From: Laguncularia racemosa
Taxonomy: Eukaryota > Streptophyta > Magnoliopsida > Myrtales > Combretaceae
Reading direction: 5' to 3'
Length of the DNA: 64,000 bases
NCBI GenBank assembly: GCA_037954665.1
Contig: JBBMOL010000252.1
Location: 372,001-436,000 of the forward strand
How positions within the stretch are numbered: the first letter of the stretch is position 1; each line of letters begins with the position of its first letter. The notes under the pieces were generated by a model. It was not told the origin of the DNA, ran no database searches, and saw only the letters and a list, made by a program, of their open reading frames with translations. The position numbers were made by a program, and so were the translations under genes. This document shows, one piece after another, positions 44,001 through 57,500 of the stretch.

Positions 44001-46705
44001 TATTTTATAAAATTCCCACTTTTGTCCTAAGTTCTATTATATTAAATGAATTATATTTGATACCTAAAATTATTAAACAACTCAATTAAAGTCATTTAGA
44101 GTCATTTTAAGTCATTGGGAGTGATCACCTGCCATTTTGAGACAATTTTATCAAATTTGGACCCAAATAAGCTTAGGATCCATAAATATAGTTCTAAGTC
44201 CTTAATTAGGTAAATAAAATTAGATAGAAATTGTTTAGAGATAATTGAAAAAGAAAATTTTGAATTTGCAAGTCAATTGGATACAATGACCAAAATACCC
44301 CTAAGCATATTTTGTTGAAGGGCAACTAAATAGTTGAGTTCCTAAAGGCAATTTGGAGAAAATAAAAAGTATTTTTTGGGTGGAGTGAAGTGAGAAAAAT
44401 GAGAAAAAAGTAAAATGCTAATTAATGTAAAAGGATGTATGTCACTCTTAAGCTAAAACTAGAAAACCCTTATGGTCCTAATCACTTTTTTCCCTTAAAC
44501 CTTAGCTAAAACCCTCCCTTAAATACCCCTTTATGACCGAAAGACATAGTAGTCCCTTCATTTTCCTAAAACTAAAAAGGTAATAACCCACAAATACTAG
44601 CTTAAACTCTAGACTCTTAATCTAGCTCTAAATCTGTCCTAATTAGCTACTAATTCTACATGTTTTCTTGCAAGTTGTACATGAAAATCAAGTAGAAGAC
44701 ATAAGATAAGGGATCTCTCATTCACGTGTAAAGAAGCTTCGAGGTATGTAGTGTTTAGTTTGATTTAGGTGAGTCTTAACTTATTAAACATGAATTTAAG
44801 TGGAGATTGATGTTCTATGTTAGGGAAATCAATTAGAAGTCAAGAAAACTGCCATTTTTTATAGCTTTGTAGTGATAACATTGGAGGCTCTTGTAAGCTA
44901 GGTTGAATCTTCATCAAGGTAAGTTCACTACAATGATTGATTTAATGATTTAGGATGATTAAAAGTGATTCGGCATGATGATTTATTGTTTTCTTGAATC
45001 TTGATAGTTTAGTGAAATATTCCTATTAAACTGCCACCTATATTGATGATTACTAAGTGTCATTTGATGATTTAGGGGTTAACCTATGATCTAATATGCT
45101 AAATGTGTTGTTAGGTATTGGATTTGATGATAGAAATAAAGTTTGATCAATGATAATATGTTGTATGTTTATGACTCTTGTTGCCGTCACTATGATAAAG
45201 AAATTGAGATTTGATTAATGAGAAATCTAATTTAGATGATGAATTATGGTAATTTAATGATTAAAGTATGGGTATGTGGATTTAGAAGTAAATTAGGTGA
45301 TGAATTTAGTGTATATGTATATGACATGTTAGAAGTTGGAATTGATGATATGAATGAACTAATTGATGAATAAGTTGATTTTGTTGTTAAATCATGATTT
45401 TTCAACATGTTGAAATGTTCTTGGAGTGATAAATTTGATTGAAATTGAATAAATTGTAAGTTTGCCAAAGTTTAGGAGTGATTTATAATGAATTGGTGGA
45501 GGACTAATGTTGAGAATTGTGATTTCCTTGCTTGATTTGATGATATGTTTAATTTTGAAAATTTTGTGAAATAATATGTTTAATTTGAGTTAATTTGGTG
45601 AAAATATGTTTAATTAATGAATAGGAGTTGGATTGAATGTAAAATGAGGCCTAGAAGTGGAATTATATTGAAATTGGGTTAGTAAGAATGACTGTGGATG
45701 TTTTGGTTATGTTCTAGAATGTTTAGTCTATTTTGGAAACGTTTTAGGATTAAAAATGGAAAATAAATGATGTTTTGGACTCTAAAAAGGAGTAAGAATA
45801 AGTGAGCTTTGGTTTGAAGTGATTTGGACATAAATTGGATAAGTTATATGGGCCTTTGAAGGTGCAAATTCGTAATTTAAAGTAATATGGAAATTCAAGG
45901 GCCCTAAAATGAATAAAATAAGACTTTTGATGTTAAAATATATAGTAGAAGTAATAAGGAATCAAATAGCTTTGATTTCACTTAATTTGTGCTTATAATG
46001 AATAAATTACAATCATTTGAAATTAGGGCCTTCAAAAATAACAATTGAAACATAACATTAGTTAGCTTAATTGACTCAAGGCAAAGCCAACCCAACCTTA
46101 AGTTGGCCTATCCATATAGGCTTAAAGACTAACCTTTCATCCTCCCCATGGATAGCCCATATGATTAAATATAACTAGATTAATTGGGCTTAATTAAATT
46201 TGACCATCCTAAATGAGCTAAGATGGGAATTAACTTAATAAAATGGACTTAAGTGACTAATGGACCCAATACCAAAAATCCACTTGGGCCCATTCACTTT
46301 TAAGGCTCATACCCTTAATGGACCTTATCATGAAAGAGAATTCAAATCAGGCCTTAAACTATATTAAGGCCCAAATCAAATTAAATACCTAAAATGAACT
46401 AAACTTAAACCTAATTTAAAAAAAAAATTGCTTACATGACTATAATATAAACCAAATGGGTTCAAGATCCAAAACTCACTTGGACCCGTTAATCTTTAGT
46501 GCCTATACTCTAAATAGACCCTAACGAATCTATTAAACCTGAATAGGCTTTAAACCCATTAAGTTCCTAAATTAACTAAAGGCTTAAAATGAAATTAAAA
46601 TTAGACTTAATAATTAAATGGGTCTAAAACATAACAAATATGACTAATTGGACATAATGTGCTTAGGTTAATTAAAATAGATCGAAATAACCTAATTGGA
46701 CCTAA
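44001..46705. other. No gene seen; LTR-derived AT-rich sequence
   Basis: No long frames. Alternating GATGAATTTGATG-like and GGGCTTAATTAAA-like text resembles 11.7-12.4 kb. Probably part of a long degenerate LTR ending at 48269. Confidence 0.4.
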
Positions 46706-46909
46706 TGGGCTAGAAACTTAGAAGCTTAGTTAAAGCCTATATAAACTAAAGTCTAATGAGTTGGAAACTTAGAAGGTTAGTCAGAAGCTATATAGATTAA
46801 AGTCTAATGAGTTGGAAACTTAGAAGGTTAGTCAAAACTTATATAGACTAAAGCCTAAGGAGCTAGATAAATAGACGGTTAGGTAAAATCTGTATGGATA
46901 AGTGAATAA
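46706..46909 (+). repeat. 51-bp tandem repeat, four copies
   Basis: Units start at 46706, 46757, 46808 and 46859. The middle two are almost identical (GAGTTGGAAACTTAGAAGGT core). The last has diverged. Confidence 0.85.
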
Positions 46910-47580
46910 ATGCTTAATGAGTAATATGAATAAGTTTGAATTAATAAACCTTAAACAATTTATGGGCCAAATATAGCCAAAGGCTACTTAGGTCCTCATA
47001 ACCTTATCGGGCTATGATTAGTATGGGCTTAAGTAGTCTAAATCCTCTTAAAATAGAATTCAAATACTTATAATAATTAATTGACTTGAGTTTTCTCTTT
47101 TGATATATAAAATTGATTAAATGTAATCAAATAGAATTTGGACTATGGTTTAAGAATCTCCAAACCTCTTAGGTACGCAGTTGCATGTGTATTCTTACTA
47201 GGTTAGAAAAATTAATTGGATTAATAATCAACCCAACTAAATATCCACTTATTACTTATGTTTGGTCAGTTGAGCTAGCAAGCGGCAAACCTTAGATTAG
47301 GAATCCAACTACAGTTGTATACCTCAAAATGACATGGTAGTTAAGCACTTAGGCCATTGAGTGATAGCTCAGCGGGTAGCTCATAAATGAAATCGCATTT
47401 TATAATGGGTATTTTAAATGAAGAGAAGGTATATTGAGAGTCATTTAGGGATTATAGGTATCGGCTGGTGATATAATATAGTTGGAGTTATGATCAGTGA
47501 GGCTATATAATAGTGAGGTTACTTAGATGAGGCTACTTTGGTTTTAGTTTTGGTTTCAATGACATAGAGTTTGGTTACTC
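46910..47580. other. No gene seen
   Basis: AT-rich repeat-derived sequence. A TAGCTCAGCGGGTAGCTC stretch at about 47365 looks like a tRNA D-arm but has no partner elements. Confidence 0.4.
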
Positions 47581-48269
47581 TTGTCAACCCCCGATTGCCA
47601 CTATAATAGAGTTAGACCTAAGTCCCCCATCCTAATGTTTGGAGTTATGAGTACTCCCATACTGATTATTTACTTAAATAAGATAATTTAATAAATTGAT
47701 TGATTATTTCTACATTAATGTGTAAGCTTATTTGACATTCGTGTATATGTTCATATTATTGTGTATTAAGCCTTTATGGCTCACTCTTTTTTATTTCTTT
47801 TTTTCTCCAAGGGAGGACTGTTTGGTGGATCTCTTATTTGATTTGATGGGTTTTAGCTTCAAGGAGGAGTATAAGGACAAGTACAAAGACTTAGATCTTA
47901 AGAGCTATTATTGTTTTGAGTTTCTATTTCTAGCATAGACTTAATTAATTTTTCTCTAGTACCATATTTATAATTTATAAGAGCCACTTATCGCTTCATG
48001 ACTTATTTGCTTATGCATGTATTTTGTGAGCCCCTTAAATCTTAAGACTTAGTTACTTATCTCAACATGCACCACTTTTTCCAAACTTGATAAACCCTAA
48101 AATGCTTTTTAAAATCAACGAACTATCAATTATTTTCAAATTTTAATCAATGATTTTAAGATCTTAAAACCAACTTAGAAACTTAGTAATTGTAGTCTTA
48201 CGTGTTCAACTTAATTAGGGTATGTAACAAATTGTTGTCGCCATAGTGAATTAAGGGTGTGACATCAAT
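47581..48269 (+). repeat. 3' part of a degenerate chromovirus-type LTR
   Basis: Has the ordered landmarks GTTAGACC, GTTATGAGTACTCCCAT, CCTTTATGGCTCACTC plus a T-rich tract, and an end AAGGGTGTGACA at about 48258-48269. These parallel 12740-13350 and general Tekay/Del LTR architecture. No PBS follows, so this may be a solo LTR. Its start lies somewhere between 43 and 46 kb. Confidence 0.5.
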
Positions 48270-50358
48270 TTTCACACACACACATATAGTTTGATTTTAG
48301 GAAATTAATTTCATTAAAATAAATTTCTTTTTATGCATCCCAAATTATTAATAAAATTTAATTCTCACAATTGATTGTAAATTCAATTTTTTTATAAAAT
48401 TTCAAAATTCAAATTAAGAATAAAAAATTTAAAATGTTGTTGACAATAACATATTATGCATAATTATTTTCATGCAAAATCATTGCAAAAGGTACAACTC
48501 TAATTAAATTCTGTTGTCTATGTTACAGAATAAGTGACACAGACCTACAAGCTACCTTTCCATTACCCTTTCCAAAGTAATATCTTCTGTAGTCACCTCA
48601 TCTTCCATAACATTATATACTTTAAATGCCACAAAATTTAGTGCATTTCACCAATCTTAGCTAATACATAACCTGACCCAAACTTTTGCTAAAAACATTA
48701 ATGTTAGTGATATCAGATATTCCAAAAAGTTGCATTTTTGATGTGATTAGAATATGTTACATATACCATGACATTTATAATAATCATTTCACACACCACA
48801 AATGACAATGCATGTCATGCTAGTACATGTAGATTGGGAATCGCCAATGGCACATCATGTCATATATACAACATGAACTCCGCTTTTCAAGAGGTAAAAC
48901 TGTTTTCTCATTGGCATTTTCTTATTATCATGACTCTCCAGTTGAGCCAAGGCAAGTGATCTATTTTATGATTATGGATTGCCCATTTTTGTCCACTTAT
49001 TTTAGATTTTAACTTGGGATACTTTTTATCAAAATACCAAAAAAGCGAAAAAGAAAAGGGGGAAAAAGTTTTTTAAAAAAATCACAAGGTAAAAAGCACA
49101 AAAAAATTGAACTTAAGGAAAAAAAAAATAGAAATCACGTGAAAGAAGTAAAAATAAAAATTAAAAAATAAGATATAATAAGGAAGATAATTATTTTCTA
49201 GGTTGAGAAACACAATTTTCTTTTGGGTGGTAATTTCTCAAATCACACTACCATGGTTCATTTTATGGATTTAAAGCATTTCATGTAAAACTGCAACTCT
49301 TTAATAATAATTCAACTTAGCCCTAAGTCCAATTTATTCACTCACATGAGATAAAAAATCATTTTATTCAAGCCAAGCTAATTCATAGGTAAATAATTGA
49401 TTAGACCCAATCTTTACCTTACAAGAAAAGAGTTTCAATAAGAAATGGATCAAGGGAAAAATTATAAAAAAGAGAATCGACATTTGGGGTCAAATTTAAA
49501 TAAAAGATCGATTTTTAAATAGTTAAAATAGAGAATTAATGTTATATTAGGTAATTAAAATAGATAATCAAACTTTTAATTAGTTAAAATAAATAATCAA
49601 TATTTTATTAAGTAATTTAAATAAAGAATTTATTACTATCCAGTTTAGCATAATGTTGATTCTCAAAATTTATTAAAAAACTAGCATTAAAAGTTATTTG
49701 CTGCACATGCGCACTACGTGTATTGGTCGTCCAGCTGGTTAGAGAGTATTTTGAGTTTGTGATCTTTAATCCCAAAGGTCATTCTTCATCTTAAACTGAA
49801 TAAACAACCATAATATTAAGAGAAGCAATAGTGCAACGATAAGTCATCAAGTCCTCAAAGCTCTCCATACAGCCGTCACCACCACATGCAACCAAGCACC
49901 AAGTTGAGGACGTTTAATAGAACCACACCGCCCCGGCAAAGCTTCTTACAAGCTGCCCCTAGTTAACAACGACTGGATGTTGTCCAATTAGGCTTTACAA
50001 CAAGCACTCATTCTAGAAATGCCTCTTTATCAATTCAAAAAATTTTAATTAATTAATAATTAGATAAAACATGTTTAGGAAATTGTGTTTAAAACATGAT
50101 TGTTATGTCTTTCTTATTAAGATGTTGATTTTTGTAGAACAACAATAAAGAGAAAAAAAATTCTCTTTTTTAGATTTACCATTATTTCTATTTGTTAGAG
50201 TTAAGGTTTCCTTTTTGAAGGATTTTATTCAAAATTAGGGTTTATTCTAGTTTATGAGTTTAGTATATTTTACATGGGTAATAAATTAGAATTTAGAGCC
50301 TAAGAATTAAGGTTTCTCATGAAAACACAATAAAAGGGAAATTAGAATTTGGGGTCGT
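48270..50358. other. No gene seen
   Basis: AT-rich. 49480-49640 contains imperfect ~60-bp repeats of the AGTTAAAATAGA(G/T)AAT type. A tRNA-like patch lies at 49725-49790. Confidence 0.45.
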
Positions 50359-50363
50359 CTATG

Positions 50364-51258
50364 TGATAGAAATCAAAATTCTATAGGACCTATCACTAGG
50401 ACAAGAACCAATGGGTTACAAAATTTGGCTATAAGGATCCTCTTTGAACAAACCGATCCCAAAAATATTTGTAGACTAACTTCTTTTCTATTATTTATTT
50501 GTTGTACATTCTAGCAGATATACTTGTCGACTTTTACAGGGCGATGGATAAACTCGCTAAAGCTCATCTTGTGGGTTATTCATGGACCGACATAAACCAA
50601 AGAAAAACTAGTCTAACAAATTGTTTTCTTGAATTGAAGAACCAACCACTTGAAGACCATTTGAATATGTAATTGTTGCTATGAGAATCGGCCATTTTGT
50701 TTATTTTGTACTTGTAATTTTGATTTTTGGAACCGGTCACCTAGTGGTAACTTTGTAATTTTTTGATTTGTTTTACCCTAATAGGAGCAAGTATAAATGC
50801 TTGCTAACTAGGGTTTTTAGGGAGCTTTTGTCAATTTGAAAAATATATACTTTTGTGTCGTGTGAGAGAGCCCCTTTTGCTAGCATCCACTCTTATCAAT
50901 TTCTTTAGAAATTGTGGCGAGTTTGGCTTAGAATTTCTTGTGAGTAATATCAAGATCTTCTAAGTTACATCCTTTTATTGCTAGTGTGTAATATCTAGTA
51001 ATAATTGGTAGATTTTCCTACTTGTTGTTTCACACCAAATTAGGGTTCATATTGCTAGGATTACAAACCAATTTTAGATATTGGAATTGCATTTTTATAT
51101 GCAATTGATTGGTATTGAAATTCCTTTGTAATACGTCTAATTTAGGTTCATGCCATTGTGATTGTTCATCCTTTGTATTCACGCCAATTTGGGGATTTTG
51201 TCTTGTTGAATTCTCCAATTGGATTGTGTTCATGTGCTTGAATTATTAAGGCACATCA
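50364..51258 (+). repeat. Solo LTR (895 bp) with perfect CTATG target duplication
   Basis: Begins TGATAGAAATC and ends GGCACATCA. CTATG occurs at both 50359-50363 and 51259-51263. The middle shares AGGAGCAAGTATAAATGCTTGC with the TATA region of the 8289-9287 LTR (there AGGAGTAGCAAGTATAAATA), and the end CACATCA is the same. It is therefore the same LTR family in plus orientation. No internal sequence remains. Confidence 0.87.
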
Positions 51259-51263
51259 CTATG

Positions 51264-54200
51264 ATAACAATTGCTTTTATTTTAGTTATTTACGGTAATT
51301 TAGGTTCTTTTACTTAGAATCTAATAAAGTCATGAATTTTGATAAAATTTATTTTTCTTATGCGTTTTAATTTGAATCCCCTAGTGAAGAACTTAGATGA
51401 CAATTAGGCTTTTTAGTATTTTTGGTGATTTTAGTAAACTTATGGTTGATAGAATTAGTGTTTAAAGAAAATCATGCTCTTTTTTTGTTTTTTTAGAGAG
51501 TTGATAAAACAAAAAACTAAGGTTCTTCTTCTTTTAAATTCCATGAAATTTGAAGTTTTTCTCTTTTAGATCTATTTATTAGGTTTTGATTAGGGTTTCC
51601 TTATGGTTTTCTCTATGATTTAAAGAATTATGGCTTCCTTAGGAGTTAGGGTTTTTTTAGATAATATTTTTTAGTAAAAATTATTTTTGAAATAAAGAAA
51701 ACATATTGAAATAATATAAAAATATAAAAATTGAAAAACTTTAAAAATTATAAAAAGATGATTTTTTTTTTCTTTTTATATAAGGAACTATGATGGCTTG
51801 ATCCTTATAACAATATGTAGACATTTGAGAATGGAGGAGCAACTTCGATAAAAAAAAATGAAAAAGAAAACTTCCCTTTTCTTTATTTTCTTTCTTGATG
51901 ATAAAGGTGAATCTTCTCTTTATTTCATGTAAATAATAAGTTTTTAATTTGTTTAGTCAAAGTTTTTATAGAAAATAAATAAAACAGCCTCTTTTATTAG
52001 AATTATTTCATTTTGTAGTCTTCATGTTTTGAATTTCAACATCTGGACAACTTAAATCTTAGTTTTTGTTTTGGTCGATGACCTAGTTAAAATTCTTACC
52101 TTTTTATTTTTTCCAACCTTTGTTGATAGCAAGTCCAAAAGCATATTCAAAAGTTTTTAAAGAAAACATGTGATTTTTAGAATTTTCACTAAGCTATTAT
52201 ATTAAATAGGCCGAGTTTAATATAAATTCAAATTAAGAAAAAAAAGATAACTTTTGGGGCTTAATAATTGGGTGACTCCAATAAGGTCCTAGGTTGTTGT
52301 TGGATAAGAAAAGAATGTTTTTTTTTTAAGAAGAAGATTCATTTACTTTTCATAATTTATTTGTTCAGAATTTTTTATCTTTGATTTTTTATTAATATTG
52401 CATTTAGCGTGTATTAAAAAAATATTTATAAAAAAGAAAGAAAATAGAAAAAAAAGATGGGAGAGAAAAAGAGAGGGTTTTTTTTTTTAATTTAAGTTTT
52501 TTAGATGTAGTCAAGGTTATGCCATTTAGAAAAATAAGATGGAAGGCTACTATATAGCCCTTAGGTTGCTATAGTGTATACTATTGCTCAATAGTAATCA
52601 AGCCACTCCATTTTATTCTTTGATATAGCCTAAGACTCATTCCATAAGAGGTTGTAGAGTTAGATAACCTACGAAACCCACCTATATCCTACAATGGCTC
52701 AATGACTCTAAAGTTACATAAGTAATAAATTCTCATAAAGCTAATGATTCTCATTTAAGAAAAAAAAAAAGAAAAAAAAAGAAAAAAAAAAGGAATGATG
52801 AAAGAAAGATATTGTCTCTACCAAAGAATTAGCAAATTTAGTAAAATTATTGTCAGCCTTATGACAAGTTTCATATGAGCCAATTAATCTTTCAATTACC
52901 ATTCTTCATTGTATTTTAATCATTTGTTGTTTGGATTATTTTTTTCCTCTTTACTAGAAATTGTTTTTTTAAAAGAAGAAGAAAAAATAGAAAATAAAAA
53001 ATGAGTTGAAAAAGAAAATAAAAAATGCAAATAGAGAAAATAAAAATTGAAAAATAAGAAAATTGAAAAAGAACACCATAAGTTAGGTTCATTGTAAGTC
53101 TATAAATAGTTGTCACTTTTGTAATAAAATTTTTCACCTTAGTGTTTTCACTCATAGGCTATCATATTAACAATAAAGAGTTTGTCATCTTGTTAGCCCA
53201 TTAGTAAGTTGTCATACTAGCAACAAGGAATTTGTCATCTTGTTAACTCATTAGTTATCACCCTTGTAATTGAATTTGCCATCAATGTTAGCTATCTTAT
53301 CACCTTCAACTTATAAATGATTCTAATAGTCAAGTTTAACATATGATATCAACCATTTTATAAAGCTTAAGTATGTATATAAGAGCATCTACGTTCGAAA
53401 AAATGAAAAAAAAAACTTTTGGAAAATAAAAAAATAGAAAATCTTAAAAAGGATCATTTCAAAGAAATTTGAAAAAAAGAAGAAGCAAATTTTCAGAAAA
53501 TTGGAATTGAAAATTTCAAGAAAATCCAAAAGAAAAATCTAAAATAGATTAAAAAAAAAAGAAAAAAAGTTCTAAAAAATAAAAAGAGAAGAATTTTCAA
53601 AATTAAATTGAAAAAAAGAAGTGAAATTTTTTAGAAAAAAAAAAAGAGAAAAAGATCCCTCGCTAACATGTGTGAAATTTAAAAGGTTATGAAAGGATGT
53701 TATTGAGCTATTCGGCTTAATACATAACCCAGTAGTCAACCAATCTTGATCCATAATGTCTAAAGAATGCCATAACTTGGAACTCAAGATAATTACTTTT
53801 AAACAAGCCATAAACCTTATGCTCATACACCTCTCACATATGGCCAATCTCATCCAAAAACTTGAATATCTTGAGACTTAATAATAAATAGTGGTACCCA
53901 GTAGTGAAATTGAACCAAAAGGTAAAGAAGCCTAACTAAGGGGAAAGAGACAAGAATGAGCATACCAAATTTCAAAAGTAAAGATTGTTATAATTACCAA
54001 TTAGAGCTAGGATAAGTTCACCCACAACACTAAAAAAGGGGCAGTTTATCTTAATTCCAATCCCAATATCTCAAGTCTTTAACCAATTAAGAGAAGATGC
54101 TGACTTTTGATGTCGTAATGCCTAGTTATAAACCATGGAGTCATGATCCAATGCATAACAAGAGTACCACATGAGCTAGAAAGCTCATGCTATAAGCAAT

Positions 54201-54330
54201 TATTGGAGTTTGAAAAATAAAGTCTAAATTTCAGTTGGTGCTATGCTTATGTGATCAAATTTCATGGAAGCTACTTGGCCAAATGTCAATGACAAAATAG
54301 GGTGAACTTCTTATAGCCATGGTTAGACTA
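51264..54330. other. No gene seen; purine-rich low-complexity region
   Basis: Long A/G-rich plus-strand stretches (52430-52480, 52755-52800, 52970-53080, 53400-53660). No supported coding frame. Confidence 0.5.
53161..53260 (+). repeat. 50-bp tandem duplication
   Basis: Two imperfect copies of ATCATATTAACAATAAAGAG followed by TTTGTCATCTTGTTAGC, starting at 53161 and 53211. Confidence 0.75.
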
Positions 54331-54530
54331 TGTTAGAACCTTCAAATGATAGTTTTGGTGATAACAAAAAGATAAAGAGAATGAGATTATGTTATGATCT
54401 AACATCTTTATTTAAGTGTGCAAATTATGTAGAAAATAACTTTTCATCGATACTTTGAATAAAAATAATATTGGAAGCTTAGTTATAAAGGATTAGTATA
54501 TGGTGAAGTTATTTTGGAGACAAACATGAA
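54331..54530 (+). repeat. SIRE/Maximus-like LTR start (first copy)
   Basis: Begins TGTTAGAACCTTCAAATGAT and resembles 60276-60467 over about 190 bases, including GATAACAAAAAGATAAAG and the later TTATTTTGGAGACAA. The TGTTAGAA...TTTTGATGATAA start is typical of SIRE-type Copia LTRs. The 3' end is not determined. Confidence 0.55.
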
Positions 54531-57500
54531 ATTCTAGATGAAGAATCCTTAACAAACACTTAAAGAGAAAACAATAAAAAATTTCTTGATTATATCATAA
54601 AAGACATGAATCACTTCAAACAGTTTAAGAAATTTTTTTTTTCTTTTATCATTGGTATCTTTTTATGATTTTTTTTAAAAAAATAAATTTTAGTTTTTTA
54701 TCAATCTTCATGCATCATTTCTTTATGCCTTCTTTTGTTTCTAATGATAATGAAAAGGTAGAGAAAATATATGAAAAATAACAAAAAGGGAGGAGGTAAC
54801 ATAATTGAGAGAGAGAGAGAACATAAGGAAATATGAATAGAGAACATAAAAAGGGGGAGAAAAAGGAAAATAGGAAATGTAAATAATGACAAATAAGGTT
54901 TAAAACAACAATTAGAAATGGGAAGTCTATAAAAATTGTAACAAACAAGAAATAATAAATGGAATGATGACTTTTTTTTTGCAATATTTTGAAGGAAGTG
55001 TGTATAATACATACATGACCTTAAAGGGAACTTCGTAAAAATATCTAGAAGTTATCATATCATGTATGCACCTGTAATATGAAAACCATCTTATAAGTTA
55101 GAAATTGCAAGAATCTAATTAAACCTCATATATTCATAATACATATAACTAACCATTATATAAAAATAACTAAGAAAACCGATAATTCATAGTTTACCAG
55201 AACTACAGAGAATCAATATCTTGTACCAAATTATAACATCAGGTAATCGCAATTATAAAGAAGTTTATGTTCAAATAAGTTCAAAGGAAAATAGATTTTT
55301 AAAAGAAGGAAGGTACAAGTCTCAAAATTTCTTGTTATTCCATCTAAGTCTAGACCAACAATTACTTTATCATACACTTGTTCATTGATATTTGAGTCTA
55401 AAGCTCTCATCACTTGATTCCTAGCCCATTCCCAACTTTTGACTTAACTTGCAAAAGAGAATCTATTAGGGTGTAAGCTACATCCAACTTAGTGAGATAT
55501 CCTCTATACTATACCGTCAAGCAAGTTTAAACAAGTTATTTATACGAGAATATGAATGCATGACAAGTATATGAAATGTGGGGAAATAAAAAACTACATG
55601 TTAGCTCTAAGTTCCAATCACTTGAGGCAATAACCCTCATGGCCCAAGGATTCATTATCTTATCATAAGTGCAAAGCTCAAGAATAATTTATTATTAAAA
55701 TGTTTAGTCACGAGTTAGGTTTAAGTGAATAATTTATTTATATATATATACATTTTCTTTTCTTTCGAAAATAGTGGATATGATAATACATAATATTCCT
55801 TAATGTGTGGATGTGAGTAGCACACTTAATCATATTCACCCCTAAGCGGTCAATACTTGAACTCAACCTCAATTAGAGGGCAGCATCTCTCGATTCTAAG
55901 TAGTTCCTCATGGTTAAGATAAGGTTATTATGAAGTACACCTCCATATGGTCTCTCTTTACCACTACATGATACCAATGGCCTTTATGCAAACCATGGAA
56001 TGCATGCCTAATTTTTATTTAAATTAGATATACTTAAGTTTATTCATAGGGTGACCACAAAACATTTGCAGACACTCACAAGTTTGCTATGATAATGCAC
56101 AATCAATGCACACATTTATTCTCAATATGTTATAATGTTTTAGCAATCAATAACATAACAATCAAATACATACAAAACCCATACACCGTATAAATAAATT
56201 CATCATATATATATAGTTTAGTGCAACTAAACTACAAACACATAACTAACACAATAATCGTTGGAAATACTCACTAGACCATGATGCCTATTAGTTGTAG
56301 AGGTCTTTGGGTACTCGGGTTCTAGGTTGAAATCACTTGATAATGAAAATAATATTTTATAAGCTTAGGTATAATAAAATATCCTAGATATCATTCAAAT
56401 TCGTTATAATTCTAGATTTTTTTAGTTTTGTATTTTGGCCGTAAATTTTTTATTTTAAGTCGAATTTTCATGTTGTTATAGTCATTTTGAAGGTTCTCAA
56501 GTGTATTTCATTTTTTTTTATGTCACTTTGGTTGTTTAGGTAATAGAAAATTAAGTTGTGCTCTGAGTAGTTTTGGGTTCTCATTGTTTGGGTCTATGTT
56601 GAAATCTTTTTTCTTCTAATTGAGCCTAATAATAAAAGGGAATCATTTCTAATTAACTTGGGGACTTATTTGGGCTTTTACAGAATGTGTGGGGCTCATT
56701 TATCTATTGTGAGTTTTTTGTTTTTAGTCAAATACTTTAAGTTGATTGTTATTGATTCCAATGTTGCCTATTTTGCCACATTTAGCTAAATGTTCTCATT
56801 TTTATTTCTTTTCTAATGATATTTTGTCATGTTTACACTCTGAAAATTTCAGAAAATATTGTAAAAATTCACTTTAGGCATTGGTTTTAGTGGTTTGGGA
56901 GTGAACCTCCTACATTTCCAACTTTTTTCCATCTTTAATCCATACTAATCACTATCTAAGGCTCTTAAATATTGAAGTTTACTTAATATGTCAAAGAAAA
57001 ATGACTCTCAAGCTTCTTAAATGTTGTGACCAAAGGAAGAAAATAAGGTCTTGAGTTCTTGATTTCACTACTCTCCAATTCTTACACTTCTAAACTCGAT
57101 GCAATGTGGTTATATTACATTGTCATTAACATTAGTTAAGTTTACATCATTTTCTTAAATTTCTTGCCTAGTGCAATTTAAATGCATAACCAAAAGTTAT
57201 AATAATAGAAGATTCCTAGCTATTCTAGTCCAATTTACATTAAAAAAAAATTACAAGGAAAGGAAAGAAACATGTACAATTTATTGTCCTTCACTTGGTG
57301 GTCTTAAAGGTATTGCTTTCTAGCTTCACTCACTTGCCCCTACTTGTGCCTTGGTGTTAGTCCCTATTTCTTCTAGTTTTTGAGCTCCTTGGGTGTCCCT
57401 TTAATGGCATGGAAGCTACTAGTGGTTAGGGGAAAGTTTGGTGGTTATTTTAGTGGTGTAGTTGGCGTGTGGGTGGTGGTGTGTAGGTGGTGAAGTGGTA

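Noticed and set aside
47350..47400. tRNA D-arm-like TAGCTCAGCGGGTAGCTC
   Set aside because: No anticodon or T-arm and B box in the right place; it lies in degenerate LTR sequence.
52916..53155. 79-codon minus frame rich in Phe, Leu and Ile
   Set aside because: Complement of a purine-rich low-complexity block, not a membrane protein gene.
54701..55012. Two overlapping hydrophobic minus frames
   Set aside because: Overlapping frames over the same A-rich sequence with no start or domain support.
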